Assembly: GCF_019297835.1 (NCBI RefSeq)
Contig: NZ_CP079203.1
Location: forward strand, 531,001 to 595,000
DNA from: Sphingomonas sanguinis
GTDB lineage: Bacteria > Pseudomonadota > Alphaproteobacteria > Sphingomonadales > Sphingomonadaceae
Direction of reading: 5' to 3'
DNA length: 64,000 bases
The stretch's first letter is position 1. Each line of letters begins with the position of its first letter. Shown one piece after another: positions 7,906 through 18,129 of this stretch. Both the position numbers and the translations under genes were made by a program. Under the pieces are notes generated by a model. That model did not search any database. It was not told the DNA's origin and saw nothing but the letters and a program-made list of their open reading frames with translations.

Positions 7906-9765
7906 ATGGTTTTGGCGAGTTTTCATCCGCCTAACCTGCATCAGCGGAGACATGCCCCCGTGACCTTGCCCGATCAGCATGCCGATCCGCTTCGCGACGC
8001 CGATGGTTTTCTGGACCTGGAAAATTATGCCGCGCTGGGAGATGGGCGGAGCGTGGCGCTCAGCGGTGCCGATGGAGCGATCGACTGGTGGTGCGTGCCC
8101 AATATGGATTCCGCGCCTCTGTTCGACCGGTTGCTCGACGGTGAGCGTGGCGGCACCTTCGCAATCACACCCGTCGAGCCGTTCACCGTCGAGCGGCGCT
8201 ATCGGCCCGACAGCAATGTGCTGGAGACGATCTTCGTCACGGCGAGCGGCCGCGCGAAGCTGGTCGAGTCGCTCAACAGCGGCCCGGCCGGGCGCTTGCC
8301 CTGGGCCGAACTGGCACGGCGGCTGGAGGGACTGGACGGCTTTGTCCGCTTCGCCATCACGCTCCGCTTCAGCCGCCGGGCCGATACGGTCAGCCCCTAT
8401 TTCGCCCCGGCGGGCGGGCATAACGTCTTTCACGTCGACCGGGTGTTGGGCGTCTTCCGCCACTGTGGCGGCGTGACGATCGACACGGTCGAAGACGGCC
8501 TCGTTACCGGCAGCGCGGCGGTGGGGCCGGGGGACCGCGCCCGGATCGCAATCATCGCGGGCGAGGACGAGCCGCTCGTCTGCCAGGATATCGAGCAGAT
8601 CGACGACCGGATCGACCTGTCCGACTTCGAGTGGCGGCAATGGACGCAAGGATTGAAGGTGCCGGAGATGCACCGCGACCGCATCCTACGCAGTGCGCTG
8701 GCGCTCAAGCTCCTGCTCTACTCACCCACCGGTGCGATCACGGCGGCGGCGACGACCTCGCTGCCCGAGGGGATCGGCGGCGCGAAGAATTACGACTATC
8801 GCTACGCCTGGGTTCGCGATGCGGGCTATACGATCAAGGCGTTCCTGCGCATCGGTGCGCATGGCGAGGCCAAGGCCGCTTTTACCTGGCTGCTCAAGCG
8901 GCTGGGCGAGGGCGATCCGCAGGTCTGCTATACGCTGGACGGTTGCCCTGTCCCGGCGGAACGCGAGATAGCGGTTGGTGGCTATCGCGGGTCCCAGCCG
9001 GTGCGCGTCGGCAATCTGGCGGGTGGCCAGCACCAGCATGGCATTTACGGCGACATTTTCGAGACCGCGAGCCGCTTCGTCGCCTGCGGCAACTTCCTCG
9101 ACACCTCCAGCGCCGAGACGCTGTCGCATCTGGCCGATGCCTGTGCCGATCGCTGGCGCCTGCCGGATGCGGGCATCTGGGAACTGCCCGAGGAACGGCA
9201 TTACACCATGTCGAAGATCAGCTGCTGGCAGGCGCTGGCCCGCGCGGTCGAACTGGCGGACGAGGGTCAGATACCGACGACCTGCCGCGATCGCTGGGCG
9301 CGCGAGCGCGACCGGATCGAGGCGTGGATCGGCGAGCATTGCTGGTCGGAAAAACGCGGCGCCTATCTGATGCACCCCGACAGCGACGCACTGGACGCCA
9401 GCCTGGCGCTGGCCGTGCGGTTCCGTTTCGACGGGCAGGACCGATTGGCCCGGACACTCGATGCGCTCGACAAGGAACTGGCGGCGGGCGCTTTCCACTA
9501 TCGCTATTCGGGCGTGCATAAGGAAGAGGGCTGCTTCCTCGCCTGCACCTTCTGGATGATCGAGGCGCGCGCTATCCTTGGTCAGCATGAGGCCGCACAG
9601 GCCGCCTTCGACGCCGCGACCGAGGCGCTGGATAGCCGTGGCGCCGGACTGTATGCGGAGATGATCGATCCTAAGACCGGCCATTATCTCGGCAACATGC
9701 CGCAGGGGCTGACGCACCTCGCCGTCATCCAAGCCGCCGCGACGCTGGCTGGTGAAGAATTGTGA
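7906..9765 (+). CDS. Glycoside hydrolase family 15 (glucoamylase/trehalase-like) protein
   Basis: The conserved part starts LDLENYAALGDGRSVALSGADGAIDW, the typical N-terminal beta-sandwich of bacterial GH15 proteins. The (alpha/alpha)6 barrel contains KNYDYRYAWVRDAGYTIKAF, the general-acid region DAGIWELPEERHYTMSKI, and the base region HKEEGCFLACTFWMIEA. Family members hydrolyse terminal alpha-glucosyl bonds, and some are trehalases. Two starts are possible: ATG at 7906 with GGAG five bases upstream (619 residues), or GTG at 7960 with GGAG ten bases upstream (601 residues). The extra 18 residues are not part of the conserved domain. There is no signal peptide. Its neighbours suggest trehalose or maltodextrin turnover. 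Confidence 0.88.
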   Translation: MVLASFHPPNLHQRRHAPVTLPDQHADPLRDADGFLDLENYAALGDGRSVALSGADGAIDWWCVPNMDSAPLFDRLLDGERGGTFAITPVEPFTVERRYRPDSNVLETIFVTASGRAKLVESLNSGPAGRLPWAELARRLEGLDGFVRFAITLRFSRRADTVSPYFAPAGGHNVFHVDRVLGVFRHCGGVTIDTVEDGLVTGSAAVGPGDRARIAIIAGEDEPLVCQDIEQIDDRIDLSDFEWRQWTQGLKVPEMHRDRILRSALALKLLLYSPTGAITAAATTSLPEGIGGAKNYDYRYAWVRDAGYTIKAFLRIGAHGEAKAAFTWLLKRLGEGDPQVCYTLDGCPVPAEREIAVGGYRGSQPVRVGNLAGGQHQHGIYGDIFETASRFVACGNFLDTSSAETLSHLADACADRWRLPDAGIWELPEERHYTMSKISCWQALARAVELADEGQIPTTCRDRWARERDRIEAWIGEHCWSEKRGAYLMHPDSDALDASLALAVRFRFDGQDRLARTLDALDKELAAGAFHYRYSGVHKEEGCFLACTFWMIEARAILGQHEAAQAAFDAATEALDSRGAGLYAEMIDPKTGHYLGNMPQGLTHLAVIQAAATLAGEEL

Positions 9766-9804
9766 CGGTGGCGGCCACCCTCTCGACTTGCTAGCAGCAC
9801 GGCG

Positions 9805-11853
9805 ATGAACGGTCCGTCTCTCGATCCACAGCTGGCCTTCCTGGAGGGAGGGGGTGAGGCGACGCGCCTGATCCTTGCACGCGACTGGACCGGCCACCCG
9901 CTGGGGCCGCCGCAGCAATGGCCCGAGACGTTTCGCGTGGCGCTCAGCCTGGTCCTCAACTCGCCCGAGTCGATGATCCTCTCCTGGGGGCCTGATCTAC
10001 ACTTCTTCTTCAACGAAACCTATTTCCCGCTGCTCGGTCCCCGCTTGCCTTGGGCGATGGGCGCGCGTTTCGACGAGGTGTGGGCGGATGCCTGGGAACA
10101 GGCGCGGCCGATTATCGACGATGCACTGGCCGGACGGACTCAGCGTTTCGTCGACCTGCCCTGGAAACTCGACACCGACCGGGGCGAGGCGGACACCTTT
10201 TGGTCTTTCTCCTATTCCCGCGTGCTCGACGGCAAGGGGGAGGCGGCGGGGCTGTTCATCTTCACCAACGAGACGACGGCGCGGGTCCATGCCGACGCCG
10301 CCTTGCGCGAAAGCCAGGCGCAACTGTCGCTGGCGCTCGACGAGTTGCGTGCGCTGAACGTGACGCTGGAGCAGAGGATCGTCGAGCGTACCGCCGAGCG
10401 CGACCGGATGTGGGACGTCTCGCCTGATCTGTTGACGGTGCTGGATTCCCAGGGCGTGATCCGGCGCACCAATCCCGCATGGCAGACGCTGCTGGGCTAT
10501 GAAGCCCATGGACTGATCGGCCGGTCGATCATGGATTTCGTCCACCCGGACGACCTGCCCGGCGCGCAGGCGGCGTTGAGCAACTCGCTGACCGAGCCGG
10601 AGGCGCGCATCGAACTGCGGATGCGCCATGCGCGGGGCCATGACGAATGGATCGCCTGGGTCGGCGCGGCCAGTGCGCGCGAGGTCTTTGCGGTCGGCCG
10701 CCATATCACGCAGCAGAAGCTCGCCGAGCAAGCCTTGCGCGAAACCGAGGAACAGCTTCGCCAAGCCCAGAAGCTGGAGGCGATCGGCCAGCTGACCGGC
10801 AGTGTCGCGCACGACTTCAACAATCTGCTGACCGTCATCCGTGGCTCGATCGATCTGGTGCGCCGCCCCGATTTTCCGGCCGAGCGCCGCCAGCGCCATA
10901 TCGACGCCATCGCCGATGCGGCCGACCGCGCCGCCAAGCTGACCGCTCAGCTTCTCGCCTTCGCTCGTCGCCAGCCGCTGACGCCGGAAATCGTCGATGT
11001 CGGCGACAGCATCCTGACGCTGACCGACATGGTGACGACCTTGTGCGGACCCGGCATCGCCCTCGACATCGATATGCCCGAGGTCGCTTGCCATGCACAT
11101 GTCGACCGCAGCCAGCTCGATACCGCGATCGTCAACATGGCGGTTAATGCCCGCGATGCGATGGCCGGGCAGGGGCAGCTGACGATCCGCGTCCGCAGCG
11201 CGACGGCCGCCGACGGCGTGGCGCAGGTCCATATCGGCATCGCCGATACCGGCGAAGGCATCCCGCCCGAACGGCTGGAGCAGATTTTCGAGCCGTTCTT
11301 CACGACCAAGAAACTCGGGGCGGGTACCGGGCTAGGGCTGAGCCAGGTGTTCGGCTTTGCACGCCAATCGGGCGGTGACGTGCATGTCGCAAGCAAGCCG
11401 GGTGAGGGCGCGGTCTTCACGCTCGTCCTGCCGCTGGTCGACTGTATCCCGCTGGCTGTCCAAAAGGCTGGCGAGACGCGAGCCTTGTCCGGTGCCGATA
11501 TCTGCGTTCTGGTGGTGGAGGACAATGTCGAGGTCGGGCAGTTCGCCGTCGAGGCGCTACGCACGCTGGGATGTCGCACCGTCATTGCGAACAACGCGGC
11601 GGTCGCACTGGAGGAACTAAAGGCCGGTGCGGAGCGGTTCGACCTCGTTTTTTCCGACGTCATGATGCCGGGCCAGTCGGGTATCGATTTCGCCGGCGAC
11701 ATCAGCCGCCTCTATCCGCATCTGCGCATCCTGCTGACCAGCGGCTATAGCCAGGTCATCGCGGACGAAGGCAGCCACGGCTTCGCTCTGCTGCGCAAGC
11801 CCTATACCTTGTCGGAGCTTACGCAGCAGATCGATCGGCTGTTCGGCGGCTGA
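9805..11853 (+). CDS. PAS-containing hybrid histidine kinase/response regulator
   Basis: This 682-residue soluble signalling protein has an N-terminal PAS-like region (about 1-160), a coiled coil ([19 protein letters not shown], about 180-200), a PAS domain (about 200-310), a HisKA domain with [19 protein letters not shown] (phospho-acceptor His near 336), and an HATPase domain with [20 protein letters not shown] and [12 protein letters not shown]. The C-terminal receiver carries LVVEDN, the acceptor Asp in [12 protein letters not shown] and [10 protein letters not shown]. No transmembrane segments are visible, so the stimulus is cytoplasmic. It starts 39 bases after the GH15 gene and may be cotranscribed with it. 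The signal sensed and the downstream partner are unknown. Confidence 0.92.
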   Translation: MNGPSLDPQLAFLEGGGEATRLILARDWTGHPLGPPQQWPETFRVALSLVLNSPESMILSWGPDLHFFFNETYFPLLGPRLPWAMGARFDEVWADAWEQARPIIDDALAGRTQRFVDLPWKLDTDRGEADTFWSFSYSRVLDGKGEAAGLFIFTNETTARVHADAALRESQAQLSLALDELRALNVTLEQRIVERTAERDRMWDVSPDLLTVLDSQGVIRRTNPAWQTLLGYEAHGLIGRSIMDFVHPDDLPGAQAALSNSLTEPEARIELRMRHARGHDEWIAWVGAASAREVFAVGRHITQQKLAEQALRETEEQLRQAQKLEAIGQLTGSVAHDFNNLLTVIRGSIDLVRRPDFPAERRQRHIDAIADAADRAAKLTAQLLAFARRQPLTPEIVDVGDSILTLTDMVTTLCGPGIALDIDMPEVACHAHVDRSQLDTAIVNMAVNARDAMAGQGQLTIRVRSATAADGVAQVHIGIADTGEGIPPERLEQIFEPFFTTKKLGAGTGLGLSQVFGFARQSGGDVHVASKPGEGAVFTLVLPLVDCIPLAVQKAGETRALSGADICVLVVEDNVEVGQFAVEALRTLGCRTVIANNAAVALEELKAGAERFDLVFSDVMMPGQSGIDFAGDISRLYPHLRILLTSGYSQVIADEGSHGFALLRKPYTLSELTQQIDRLFGG

Positions 11854-11868
11854 ACCGCCGCGCCGCGG

Positions 11869-12141
11869 TCAGTCGAGATCGTTCTCGCTGACGACGACGA
11901 GCGACTGTTCCATGTCGCGACCGAGGGCGGTCTGCGCCGCTTCCAGGATGTCGTCGGAGTAACGCTCGAACAGTTCGACCGCATCGCCGTCCGGCACGTC
12001 GCCGCTCAGCGCTTCGAGCAGATCATACTGGACCGCGAACTGATATTCCTCGCCGTCCAGTTCCCCGACGAACTCCACCCGTCGGTCGGAGACATTGTCC
12101 TCGACCGTACCGCTTACGATCGTCAGCGCTTCTTCCGCCAT
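11869..12141 (-). CDS. Small acidic protein, DUF1488-like
   Basis: This 90-residue protein (MAEEALTIVSGTVEDNVSDR onward) has a short beta-rich first half ending in EYQFAVQYDLLEAL and an acidic helical second half. Length and layout resemble DUF1488 proteins, but the match is by pattern only. I chose the ATG at 12141 because GGAAGGAA precedes it. It converges with the hybrid kinase gene, 15 bases from it. No membrane segment or catalytic motif is visible and the function is unknown. Confidence 0.72.
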   Translation of the reverse strand: MAEEALTIVSGTVEDNVSDRRVEFVGELDGEEYQFAVQYDLLEALSGDVPDGDAVELFERYSDDILEAAQTALGRDMEQSLVVVSENDLD

Positions 12142-12209
12142 GGCGTTCCTTCCCAAAAGTTGCTGCGTCTGGGACGCCGCAAATGGGCTTGGGTTCCCTG
12201 CCGCCGGGC

Positions 12210-12641
12210 TTATTTGACCCGTCGCCAGCGTTGTTCGCGGCAACCCAGGCTGCCGAGCAGGCATCCCTCGCCGACCAGCGTGCGCGCGTCGATCTGGGTG
12301 ATGGTGCCCTGAACCTCGCGGCCGATATCGGGGACATAGACAGTGCCCGACCACCGGCCCGGTTCCTCCTCCTCGAAGTCGCTGAACAGCTGCGTGCCGA
12401 CCAGTCGCGGCGAGCCGCCACGCGCCGCGTCCGCCTTGGCCTGTTCGCTTGCCCAGACGACCGTGCCGCACATCAGTTCGGCATCGGGGCCGCGTCCACA
12501 AGGGGCGAAGCGGACCTGCACCGTGTTGGACGGATTCGCCCAGGTTCCGGCTGGCACCCGTGCCTCCGCCGCACCTGCCGTCAGCCCGGCACCGATCAGG
12601 GCTGCGGCGATCCCGCCAACCCGCAAAAGACCCATATTCAT
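12210..12641 (-). CDS. Exported DUF2147-type protein
   Basis: This 143-residue protein has an N-terminal signal peptide (LLRVGGIAAALIGAGLTAGAAEA, cleavage probably after AEA near residue 27). The mature part starts PAGTWANPSNTVQVRFAPCG and has ELMCGTVVWA and GCREQRWRRV, the pattern of DUF2147, a small periplasmic beta-barrel-like domain. The cysteine spacing suggests disulfides in the periplasm. DUF2147 proteins occur widely in Sphingomonadaceae without an assigned function. The gene lies 68 bases upstream of the DUF1488-like gene in the same direction and may be cotranscribed. Confidence 0.85.
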   Translation of the reverse strand: MNMGLLRVGGIAAALIGAGLTAGAAEARVPAGTWANPSNTVQVRFAPCGRGPDAELMCGTVVWASEQAKADAARGGSPRLVGTQLFSDFEEEEPGRWSGTVYVPDIGREVQGTITQIDARTLVGEGCLLGSLGCREQRWRRVK

Positions 12642-12708
12642 TGCCTGTCCTATCCCGATGCAAGTCCTTGTCAGGATGGGAATATGGGAAGCCGCCTGTA
12701 CGAAAGCA

Positions 12709-12740
12709 AAACGGCCGACGGGTCGCCCCGCCGGCCGTTT
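12709..12740 (-). terminator. Rho-independent terminator of the MFS gene
   Basis: A stem of nine pairs (AAACGGCCG / CGGCCGTTT), one mismatch and four further pairs encloses a four-base loop. On the minus strand it is followed by TTTTGCTTTCG. It lies 23 bases after the MFS stop codon. Confidence 0.75.
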
Positions 12741-12763
12741 CGTTCAAGCCAGGCCCGGTCGGA

Positions 12764-14098
12764 TTACGACGCGCGCTTGGCGAGTTCCTTGTTGATGCCC
12801 AGCGCCGCCAGCGTACCGACCGCACCCGACAGCAGATAGGCGCCGACCGCGACCAGACCGAAATGGCTCGACAGCAACAACGCGGCGAGCGGCGCGAAGC
12901 CCGCACCGATCAGCCAGGCGAGGTCGGACGTGATCGCCGCACCCGTATAACGACGCAGTGACGAGAAGCCCGAATTGATCGCGCCCGACGACTGGCCGAA
13001 ACCCAGGCCGAGCAGCAGGAAGCCCAGCACGATGTAGATCGTTTCGCCCGTTCCACCCTGGTCCAGCAATGTCGGGGCGAAACCCGCAAAGGCAGCGATG
13101 GCGGCGGCCGACAGGCCCAGCAGCGTGCGACGACCGACCCGGTCGGCGATCTTGCCCGACGCCAGGATCGCGAACACGCCGACGATGCTGCCGATGATCT
13201 CGATCATCATGAAGTCCTGCGGACGTTCCTTGTTGAACAGGACGACCCAGGACAGCGGGAACACGGTGACGATGTGGAACATCGCGAAGCTGGCCAGCGG
13301 CGCGAACGCGCCCAGGAACACCGTACGGCCCTCGGTGCTCAGCGTCTCGCCGACCGGCGCGGGCTGAAGCTCGCGGCTTTCGAACAGGCGCTGGAACTCG
13401 GGCGTCGCCACGATGCGCAGGCGGGCGAACAGCGCCACGACGTTGATCGCGAACGCCACGAAGAACGGATAGCGCCAGCCCCAGTCGAGGAAATCGGCGG
13501 TGCTCAGCGTCGTCAGGAAGAAGGCGAACAGACCATTGGCCACCAGCAGGCCGAGCGGTGCGCCGAGCTGCGGGATCATCGCATACCAGCCGCGACGACG
13601 CTCGGGTGCGTTCAGCGACAGGAGCGAGGGCAGGCCGTCCCAGGCACCGCCCAGCGCCAGGCCCTGCATCACGCGGAAGATGCCGAGCAGAACGGCGGCC
13701 GACGTGCCGATCTGCGCGTAACCGGGCAGGAAGGCGATCGCCATGGTCGAACCGCCGAGCAGGAACAGCGCGATGGTCAGCTTGACGCCGCGGCCCAGAT
13801 TGCGGTCGACCGCCATGAAGATGAAGGTGCCGATCGGACGCGCGATGAACGCCAGCGAGAACAGCGCGAACGAATAGATCGTGCCGGTCAGCGCGTCCAC
13901 GTACGGGAAGATCAGCGACGGGAACACCAGCACCGAAGCGATGGCGTACACGAAAAAGTCGAAGAACTCCGAGGTACGCCCGATGATGACGCCGATGGCG
14001 ATATCGCCCGGCGCGACATGGTGCGGATCGCGGGCATTGACCAGTCGCGCGTCCCGCTCAAGGGGCGTCGAGGTCGATGCGGTTAACTCTGCGCTCAT
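12764..14098 (-). CDS. MFS transporter, metabolite:H+ symporter (MHS) type
   Basis: This 444-residue inner-membrane protein has about 12 hydrophobic segments and the MFS loop signatures FIARPIGTFIFMAVDRNLGRG (loop 2-3) and GKIADRVGRRTLLG (loop 8-9). The order resembles the metabolite:H+ symporter family (ProP, KgtP, citrate and shikimate carriers). The substrate cannot be inferred. It is transcribed away from cyoA, sharing a 171-base intergenic region, and ends at a good terminator. A second, only distantly similar MHS-type transporter is encoded at 35511-36785. Confidence 0.88.
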   Translation of the reverse strand: MSAELTASTSTPLERDARLVNARDPHHVAPGDIAIGVIIGRTSEFFDFFVYAIASVLVFPSLIFPYVDALTGTIYSFALFSLAFIARPIGTFIFMAVDRNLGRGVKLTIALFLLGGSTMAIAFLPGYAQIGTSAAVLLGIFRVMQGLALGGAWDGLPSLLSLNAPERRRGWYAMIPQLGAPLGLLVANGLFAFFLTTLSTADFLDWGWRYPFFVAFAINVVALFARLRIVATPEFQRLFESRELQPAPVGETLSTEGRTVFLGAFAPLASFAMFHIVTVFPLSWVVLFNKERPQDFMMIEIIGSIVGVFAILASGKIADRVGRRTLLGLSAAAIAAFAGFAPTLLDQGGTGETIYIVLGFLLLGLGFGQSSGAINSGFSSLRRYTGAAITSDLAWLIGAGFAPLAALLLSSHFGLVAVGAYLLSGAVGTLAALGINKELAKRAS

Positions 14099-14212
14099 CA
14101 GCTGCCAGTCCTGACTTCTTCCAAGTTATTGAAGCGGATCAGTTGCAGTGCAAAAAGACCGCGCATGACCGCCATTCTGCAGGGCCTATGCGCCTTTCCG
14201 GTCGGCAGGGGG

Positions 14213-14231
14213 ATTGGACAAACTGTCCAAT
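14213..14231. promoter_or_regulatory. Perfect inverted repeat upstream of cyoA (candidate operator)
   Basis: ATTGGACA-AAC-TGTCCAAT has perfect eight-base arms around a three-base centre. It lies 38 bases before the cyoA ATG and 115 bases from the divergent MFS start. Its size suits a dimeric repressor or activator. I cannot assign the regulator. It is not the RegA site consensus as far as I know. Confidence 0.6.
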
Positions 14232-14269
14232 GTGCGCAGGTGCAGCAAAGGCGTAGCGGCCCATGTCAT

Positions 14270-15481
14270 ATGTCTCATTCGTCGAGCCTTGCGCACCTGC
14301 GCCCTCTTCGCTGGGCCGCCTTGCCCCTCCTGGCCATGCTGGGGGGATGCGACGCGGTCGTGCTCAACCCTGCCGGTGACGTCGCCGTGCAGCAACGCGA
14401 TCTGGTGCTGATCGCGACGGCCCTGATGCTGCTCATCATCATTCCGGTGATGGCGCTGACGGTGCTGTTCGCGTGGCGCTATCGCAAGAGCAATACCGAA
14501 GCCGAATATGACCCGGAGTTCGACCACTCCACCATGCTGGAGCTGGTGATCTGGTCGGCGCCGCTGCTCATCATCATCTGCCTGGGCGCGGTGACGTGGA
14601 CGAGCACCCATCTGCTCGATCCCTATCGTCCGATCGAGCGCACCTCGCCGGGTCAGCCGGTTGCCGCGGGCATCAAGCCGCTCGAGGTTCAGGTCGTCGC
14701 GCTCGACTGGAAGTGGCTGTTCATCTATCCGGAACAGGGCATTGCCACGGTCAACGAACTGGCGTTGCCGGTCGACCGTCCGGTCGAGTTCCGCCTGACC
14801 GGTACTTCGGTCATGAACGCCTTCTACATTCCTGCGATGGCGGGCATGATCTACACCATGCCCGGCATGGAGACGAAGCTGCACGCGGTGCTGAACCGCG
14901 AGGGCACGTTCAAGGGACTGTCGTCGCATTATAGCGGCGCGGGCTTCTCGGGCATGCACTTCCCCGTATTTGCGCTTCAGTCGAACGGCTTCGACCAGTG
15001 GGTCGAGAAGGTTCGCATGTCGCAGGCCGGTCAGGGCAAGGGCCAGGGTCAGCTGACCCGCGCCGCCTTCCTGACCGTCGAGAAGCCGAGCGAGTATGTC
15101 CCCGCGATGTATTATAACGGCGTTCAGGGCGGCCTGTTCGACCGCGTCGTCAACCGCTGCGTCGCGGACAACACGCCCTGCATGTCGGACGTGATGATGC
15201 ACGACCGGATGACCGGTGGCGGCGACCCGCACAAGATGAAGGTCGGCGAAGGCAATCCGCCGGTCAACAATACCGGACCGATGCACGGGGAGCGGACCAA
15301 GGGCGCGCTCGAAAAGTCGCCCGGGGAAATCGAAGTCTCGCCGCACCAGAGCCTGGAACCGACGCCGTCGAACGGCGCACAGGAGACCGGTGAGATGAAG
15401 AACCGCCGCATGTCCTTCCTTTCCATCCCGCAGACCCCCGGCCCGCAGACCCTTGGTCATGCCGGTGCGGGTCGCGGCTGA
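14270..15481 (+). CDS. cyoA: Cytochrome bo3-type quinol oxidase subunit II (CyoA)
   Basis: This 403-residue subunit II of a haem-copper quinol oxidase has an N-terminal lipoprotein-type signal ([10 protein letters not shown], with the lipid-acceptor Cys near 28), two membrane helices and a periplasmic cupredoxin domain ([20 protein letters not shown]). The Cu-A ligands are absent, consistent with a quinol oxidase. The ATG at 14270 is chosen because it gives a complete lipoprotein signal; longer upstream starts would bury it. The C-terminus has an extension of about 100 residues beyond the cupredoxin fold, rich in Met, Asp and Pro and likely disordered. It is the first gene of cyoABCD-surf1-regBA. 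Confidence 0.96.
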   Translation: MSHSSSLAHLRPLRWAALPLLAMLGGCDAVVLNPAGDVAVQQRDLVLIATALMLLIIIPVMALTVLFAWRYRKSNTEAEYDPEFDHSTMLELVIWSAPLLIIICLGAVTWTSTHLLDPYRPIERTSPGQPVAAGIKPLEVQVVALDWKWLFIYPEQGIATVNELALPVDRPVEFRLTGTSVMNAFYIPAMAGMIYTMPGMETKLHAVLNREGTFKGLSSHYSGAGFSGMHFPVFALQSNGFDQWVEKVRMSQAGQGKGQGQLTRAAFLTVEKPSEYVPAMYYNGVQGGLFDRVVNRCVADNTPCMSDVMMHDRMTGGGDPHKMKVGEGNPPVNNTGPMHGERTKGALEKSPGEIEVSPHQSLEPTPSNGAQETGEMKNRRMSFLSIPQTPGPQTLGHAGAGRG

Positions 15482-15492
15482 GGCACGCCATC

Positions 15493-17487
15493 ATGGACAA
15501 CATCATAAAGACCATCTTCGGACGGCTATCGATCGAGTCGCTACCGATCCACGAGCCCATCGTCGTCGGCACCTTCCTGGGTGTCGCGGTCGGCGGCATC
15601 GCGGTGCTGGCGCTCATCACCAAGTTCAAGCTGTGGGGCTATCTCTGGAAAGAGTGGTTCACCACCGTCGATCACAAGCGCATCGGCATCATGTACATGG
15701 TGCTGGGCATCGTGATGCTGCTGCGCGGCTTTGCCGACGCGCTGATGATGCGCGGGCAGCAGGCGATCGCGTTCGGCGATAACCAGGGCTTCCTGAACTC
15801 GCACCATTACGATCAGGTGTTCACCGCCCACGGCGTCATCATGATCTTCTTCGTGGCGATGCCGATCATCACCGGCCTGATGAACTATGTCGTGCCGCTC
15901 CAGATCGGCGCGCGCGACGTGTCCTTCCCGTATCTCAACAATCTGAGCTTCTGGATGACCGCGGGCGGCGTCGTGCTGGTCATGGCATCGCTGTTCATCG
16001 GTGAATTCGCCCGCACCGGCTGGCTGGCCTTCCCACCGCTGTCGGAGCTTGATTTCAGTCCCGATGTCGGTGTCGACTATTATATCTGGGCCTTGCAGGT
16101 GGCGGGCGTCGGTACGACCTTGTCGGGCATCAACCTGATCGCGACGATCATCAAGATGCGCGCGCCGGGCATGACCATGATGAAGCTGCCGGTGTTTTGC
16201 TGGACCTCGCTCTGCGCGAACGTCCTGATCGTCGCCAGCTTCCCCGTGCTCACCGCCACGCTCGTCCTGCTGTCGCTCGACCGTTATGTCGGCACCAACT
16301 TCTTCACGAACAATCTCGGCGGCAACCCGATGATGTACGTGAACCTGATCTGGATCTGGGGCCACCCGGAGGTGTACATCCTGATCCTGCCGCTGTTCGG
16401 CGTGTTCTCGGAAGTCACCTCGACTTTCTCAGGCAAGCGGCTGTTCGGCTATACCTCAATGGTCTACGCCACGATCGTCATCACGATCCTGTCGTACCTG
16501 GTCTGGCTGCACCACTTCTTCACCATGGGTTCGGGCGCCAGCGTCAACTCGTTCTTCGGTATCACCACCATGGTGATCTCGATCCCGACGGGTGCGAAGA
16601 TCTTCAACTGGCTGTTCACCATGTACAAGGGGCGCATCCGGTTCGAGCTGCCGATGATGTGGACCATCGCGTTCATGCTGACCTTCACCATCGGAGGCAT
16701 GACCGGCGTTCTGCTGGCCGTTCCGCCCGCCGACTTCGTGCTGCACAACTCGCTGTTCCTGATCGCGCACTTCCACAACGTGATCATTGGCGGCGTGCTG
16801 TTCGGTGCCTTCGCGGCGATCAACTATTGGTGGCCCAAGGCCTTCGGGTTCAAGCTCAACCAGTTCTGGGGCAAGGTGTCGTTCTGGCTGTGGGTCATCG
16901 GCTTCTGGGTCGCCTTCACGCCGCTGTACATCATGGGTCTGATGGGCGTGACGCGTCGCCTCCATCACTTCGACGACCCGTCGCTGCAGATCTACTTCGT
17001 CGTCGCCCTGCTGGGTGCGCTGATGATCGCGGGTGGCATCGGGGCCTTCCTGGTTCAAATCGGCGTGTCGATCTGGAAGAAGGAAGAGCTGCGCGATGTG
17101 ACGGGCGATCCCTGGGACGGCCGTACGCTGGAATGGGCGACCTCGTCGCCGCCGCCGGATTACAACTTCGCGTTCACGCCCGTCATCCACGAACTGGATG
17201 CCTGGTACGACATGAAGGACAAGAAGGCGCAGGCGCCGATCGAGGGTTACCGCGCGATCCACATGCCCCGGAACACCGGCACCGGCGTCATCATCGCCGG
17301 TCTGTCGACCGCCTTCGGCTTCGGCATGATCTGGTACATGTGGTGGCTGGCGGCGATCGCGCTGCTGGGTGTCGTCGTCGTCGCCATCTGGCACACGTTC
17401 AACTATGACCGCGACTATTACATTCCCGTCGAGGAAGTCGTGGCTACGGAAAGCGAGCGGCGCCGTCTGCTCGGGCAGGGGGCCTGA
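15493..17487 (+). CDS. cyoB: Cytochrome bo3-type quinol oxidase subunit I (CyoB)
   Basis: This 664-residue catalytic subunit holds the low-spin haem and the haem/Cu-B binuclear centre that reduces O2 and pumps protons. Diagnostic motifs are the haem ligand region [15 protein letters not shown], the Cu-B/Tyr motif [28 protein letters not shown], and [17 protein letters not shown]. About 15 membrane helices are expected. It starts 11 bases after cyoA and ends three bases before cyoC. The length matches E. coli CyoB. Confidence 0.98.
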   Translation: MDNIIKTIFGRLSIESLPIHEPIVVGTFLGVAVGGIAVLALITKFKLWGYLWKEWFTTVDHKRIGIMYMVLGIVMLLRGFADALMMRGQQAIAFGDNQGFLNSHHYDQVFTAHGVIMIFFVAMPIITGLMNYVVPLQIGARDVSFPYLNNLSFWMTAGGVVLVMASLFIGEFARTGWLAFPPLSELDFSPDVGVDYYIWALQVAGVGTTLSGINLIATIIKMRAPGMTMMKLPVFCWTSLCANVLIVASFPVLTATLVLLSLDRYVGTNFFTNNLGGNPMMYVNLIWIWGHPEVYILILPLFGVFSEVTSTFSGKRLFGYTSMVYATIVITILSYLVWLHHFFTMGSGASVNSFFGITTMVISIPTGAKIFNWLFTMYKGRIRFELPMMWTIAFMLTFTIGGMTGVLLAVPPADFVLHNSLFLIAHFHNVIIGGVLFGAFAAINYWWPKAFGFKLNQFWGKVSFWLWVIGFWVAFTPLYIMGLMGVTRRLHHFDDPSLQIYFVVALLGALMIAGGIGAFLVQIGVSIWKKEELRDVTGDPWDGRTLEWATSSPPPDYNFAFTPVIHELDAWYDMKDKKAQAPIEGYRAIHMPRNTGTGVIIAGLSTAFGFGMIWYMWWLAAIALLGVVVVAIWHTFNYDRDYYIPVEEVVATESERRRLLGQGA

Positions 17488-17490
17488 TCC

Positions 17491-18129
17491 ATGTCGACCG
17501 ACGTTCTGAGCGCCGATCCGGCCAAGAACCCGACCTATTATCTGGTCGAGGACGAGGATCATCATCACGAATCCGGTGGCTCGACCGCCATCGGGTTCTG
17601 GATGTACCTGATGAGCGACTGCCTCATCTTCGCCATCCTGTTCGCCACCTACGGCGTGCTGGGCACCAGCTATGCCGGCGGGCCGACCCCGCGGGAGATT
17701 TTCGAGCTTCCGCTGGTCGCGCTCAACACCTCGATGCTGCTGCTGTCGTCGATCACCTATGGCTTCGCCATGATCGCGATGGAGAAGAACCAGAAGTCGA
17801 ACACGCTGATCTGGCTGGGCATCACCGGCCTGTTCGGTCTCGCCTTCCTGTCGATCGAGCTCTACGAATTCGCCAACCTCATCCATGAGGGCGCGGGTCC
17901 GCAGCGTTCGGCCTTCCTGTCGTCCTTCTTCACGCTGGTCGGCACGCACGGTCTGCACGTCACCTTCGGTTCGATCTGGCTGGTCACGCTGATGGTGCAG
18001 GTCGGTCGCTTCGGCCTGATCGAGGCGAACAAGCGCCGCCTGATGTGCCTGTCGATGTTCTGGCACTTCCTGGACGTCGTCTGGATCGGCGTCTTCACCT
18101 TTGTCTATCTGATGGGAGTTCTCCGTTGA
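17491..18129 (+). CDS. cyoC: Cytochrome bo3-type quinol oxidase subunit III (CyoC)
   Basis: This 212-residue subunit III has five membrane helices and the family motifs [20 protein letters not shown] and [18 protein letters not shown]. It supports stable turnover of subunit I. A His/Glu/Asp-rich stretch ([11 protein letters not shown]) precedes the first helix. The stop codon overlaps the TTG start of cyoD, so translation is probably coupled. Confidence 0.97.
   Translation: MSTDVLSADPAKNPTYYLVEDEDHHHESGGSTAIGFWMYLMSDCLIFAILFATYGVLGTSYAGGPTPREIFELPLVALNTSMLLLSSITYGFAMIAMEKNQKSNTLIWLGITGLFGLAFLSIELYEFANLIHEGAGPQRSAFLSSFFTLVGTHGLHVTFGSIWLVTLMVQVGRFGLIEANKRRLMCLSMFWHFLDVVWIGVFTFVYLMGVLR

Noticed and set aside
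11844..11860. CGGCGG-CTGAA-CCGCCG hairpin at the end of the hybrid kinase gene as terminator
   Set aside because: The stem is only six pairs, overlaps the stop codon and has no T run.
16456..18066. A 536-codon minus-strand frame under cyoB and cyoC
   Set aside because: The product is rich in Arg, Asp, His and Gln with no domain; the opposite strand holds strongly conserved oxidase subunits.
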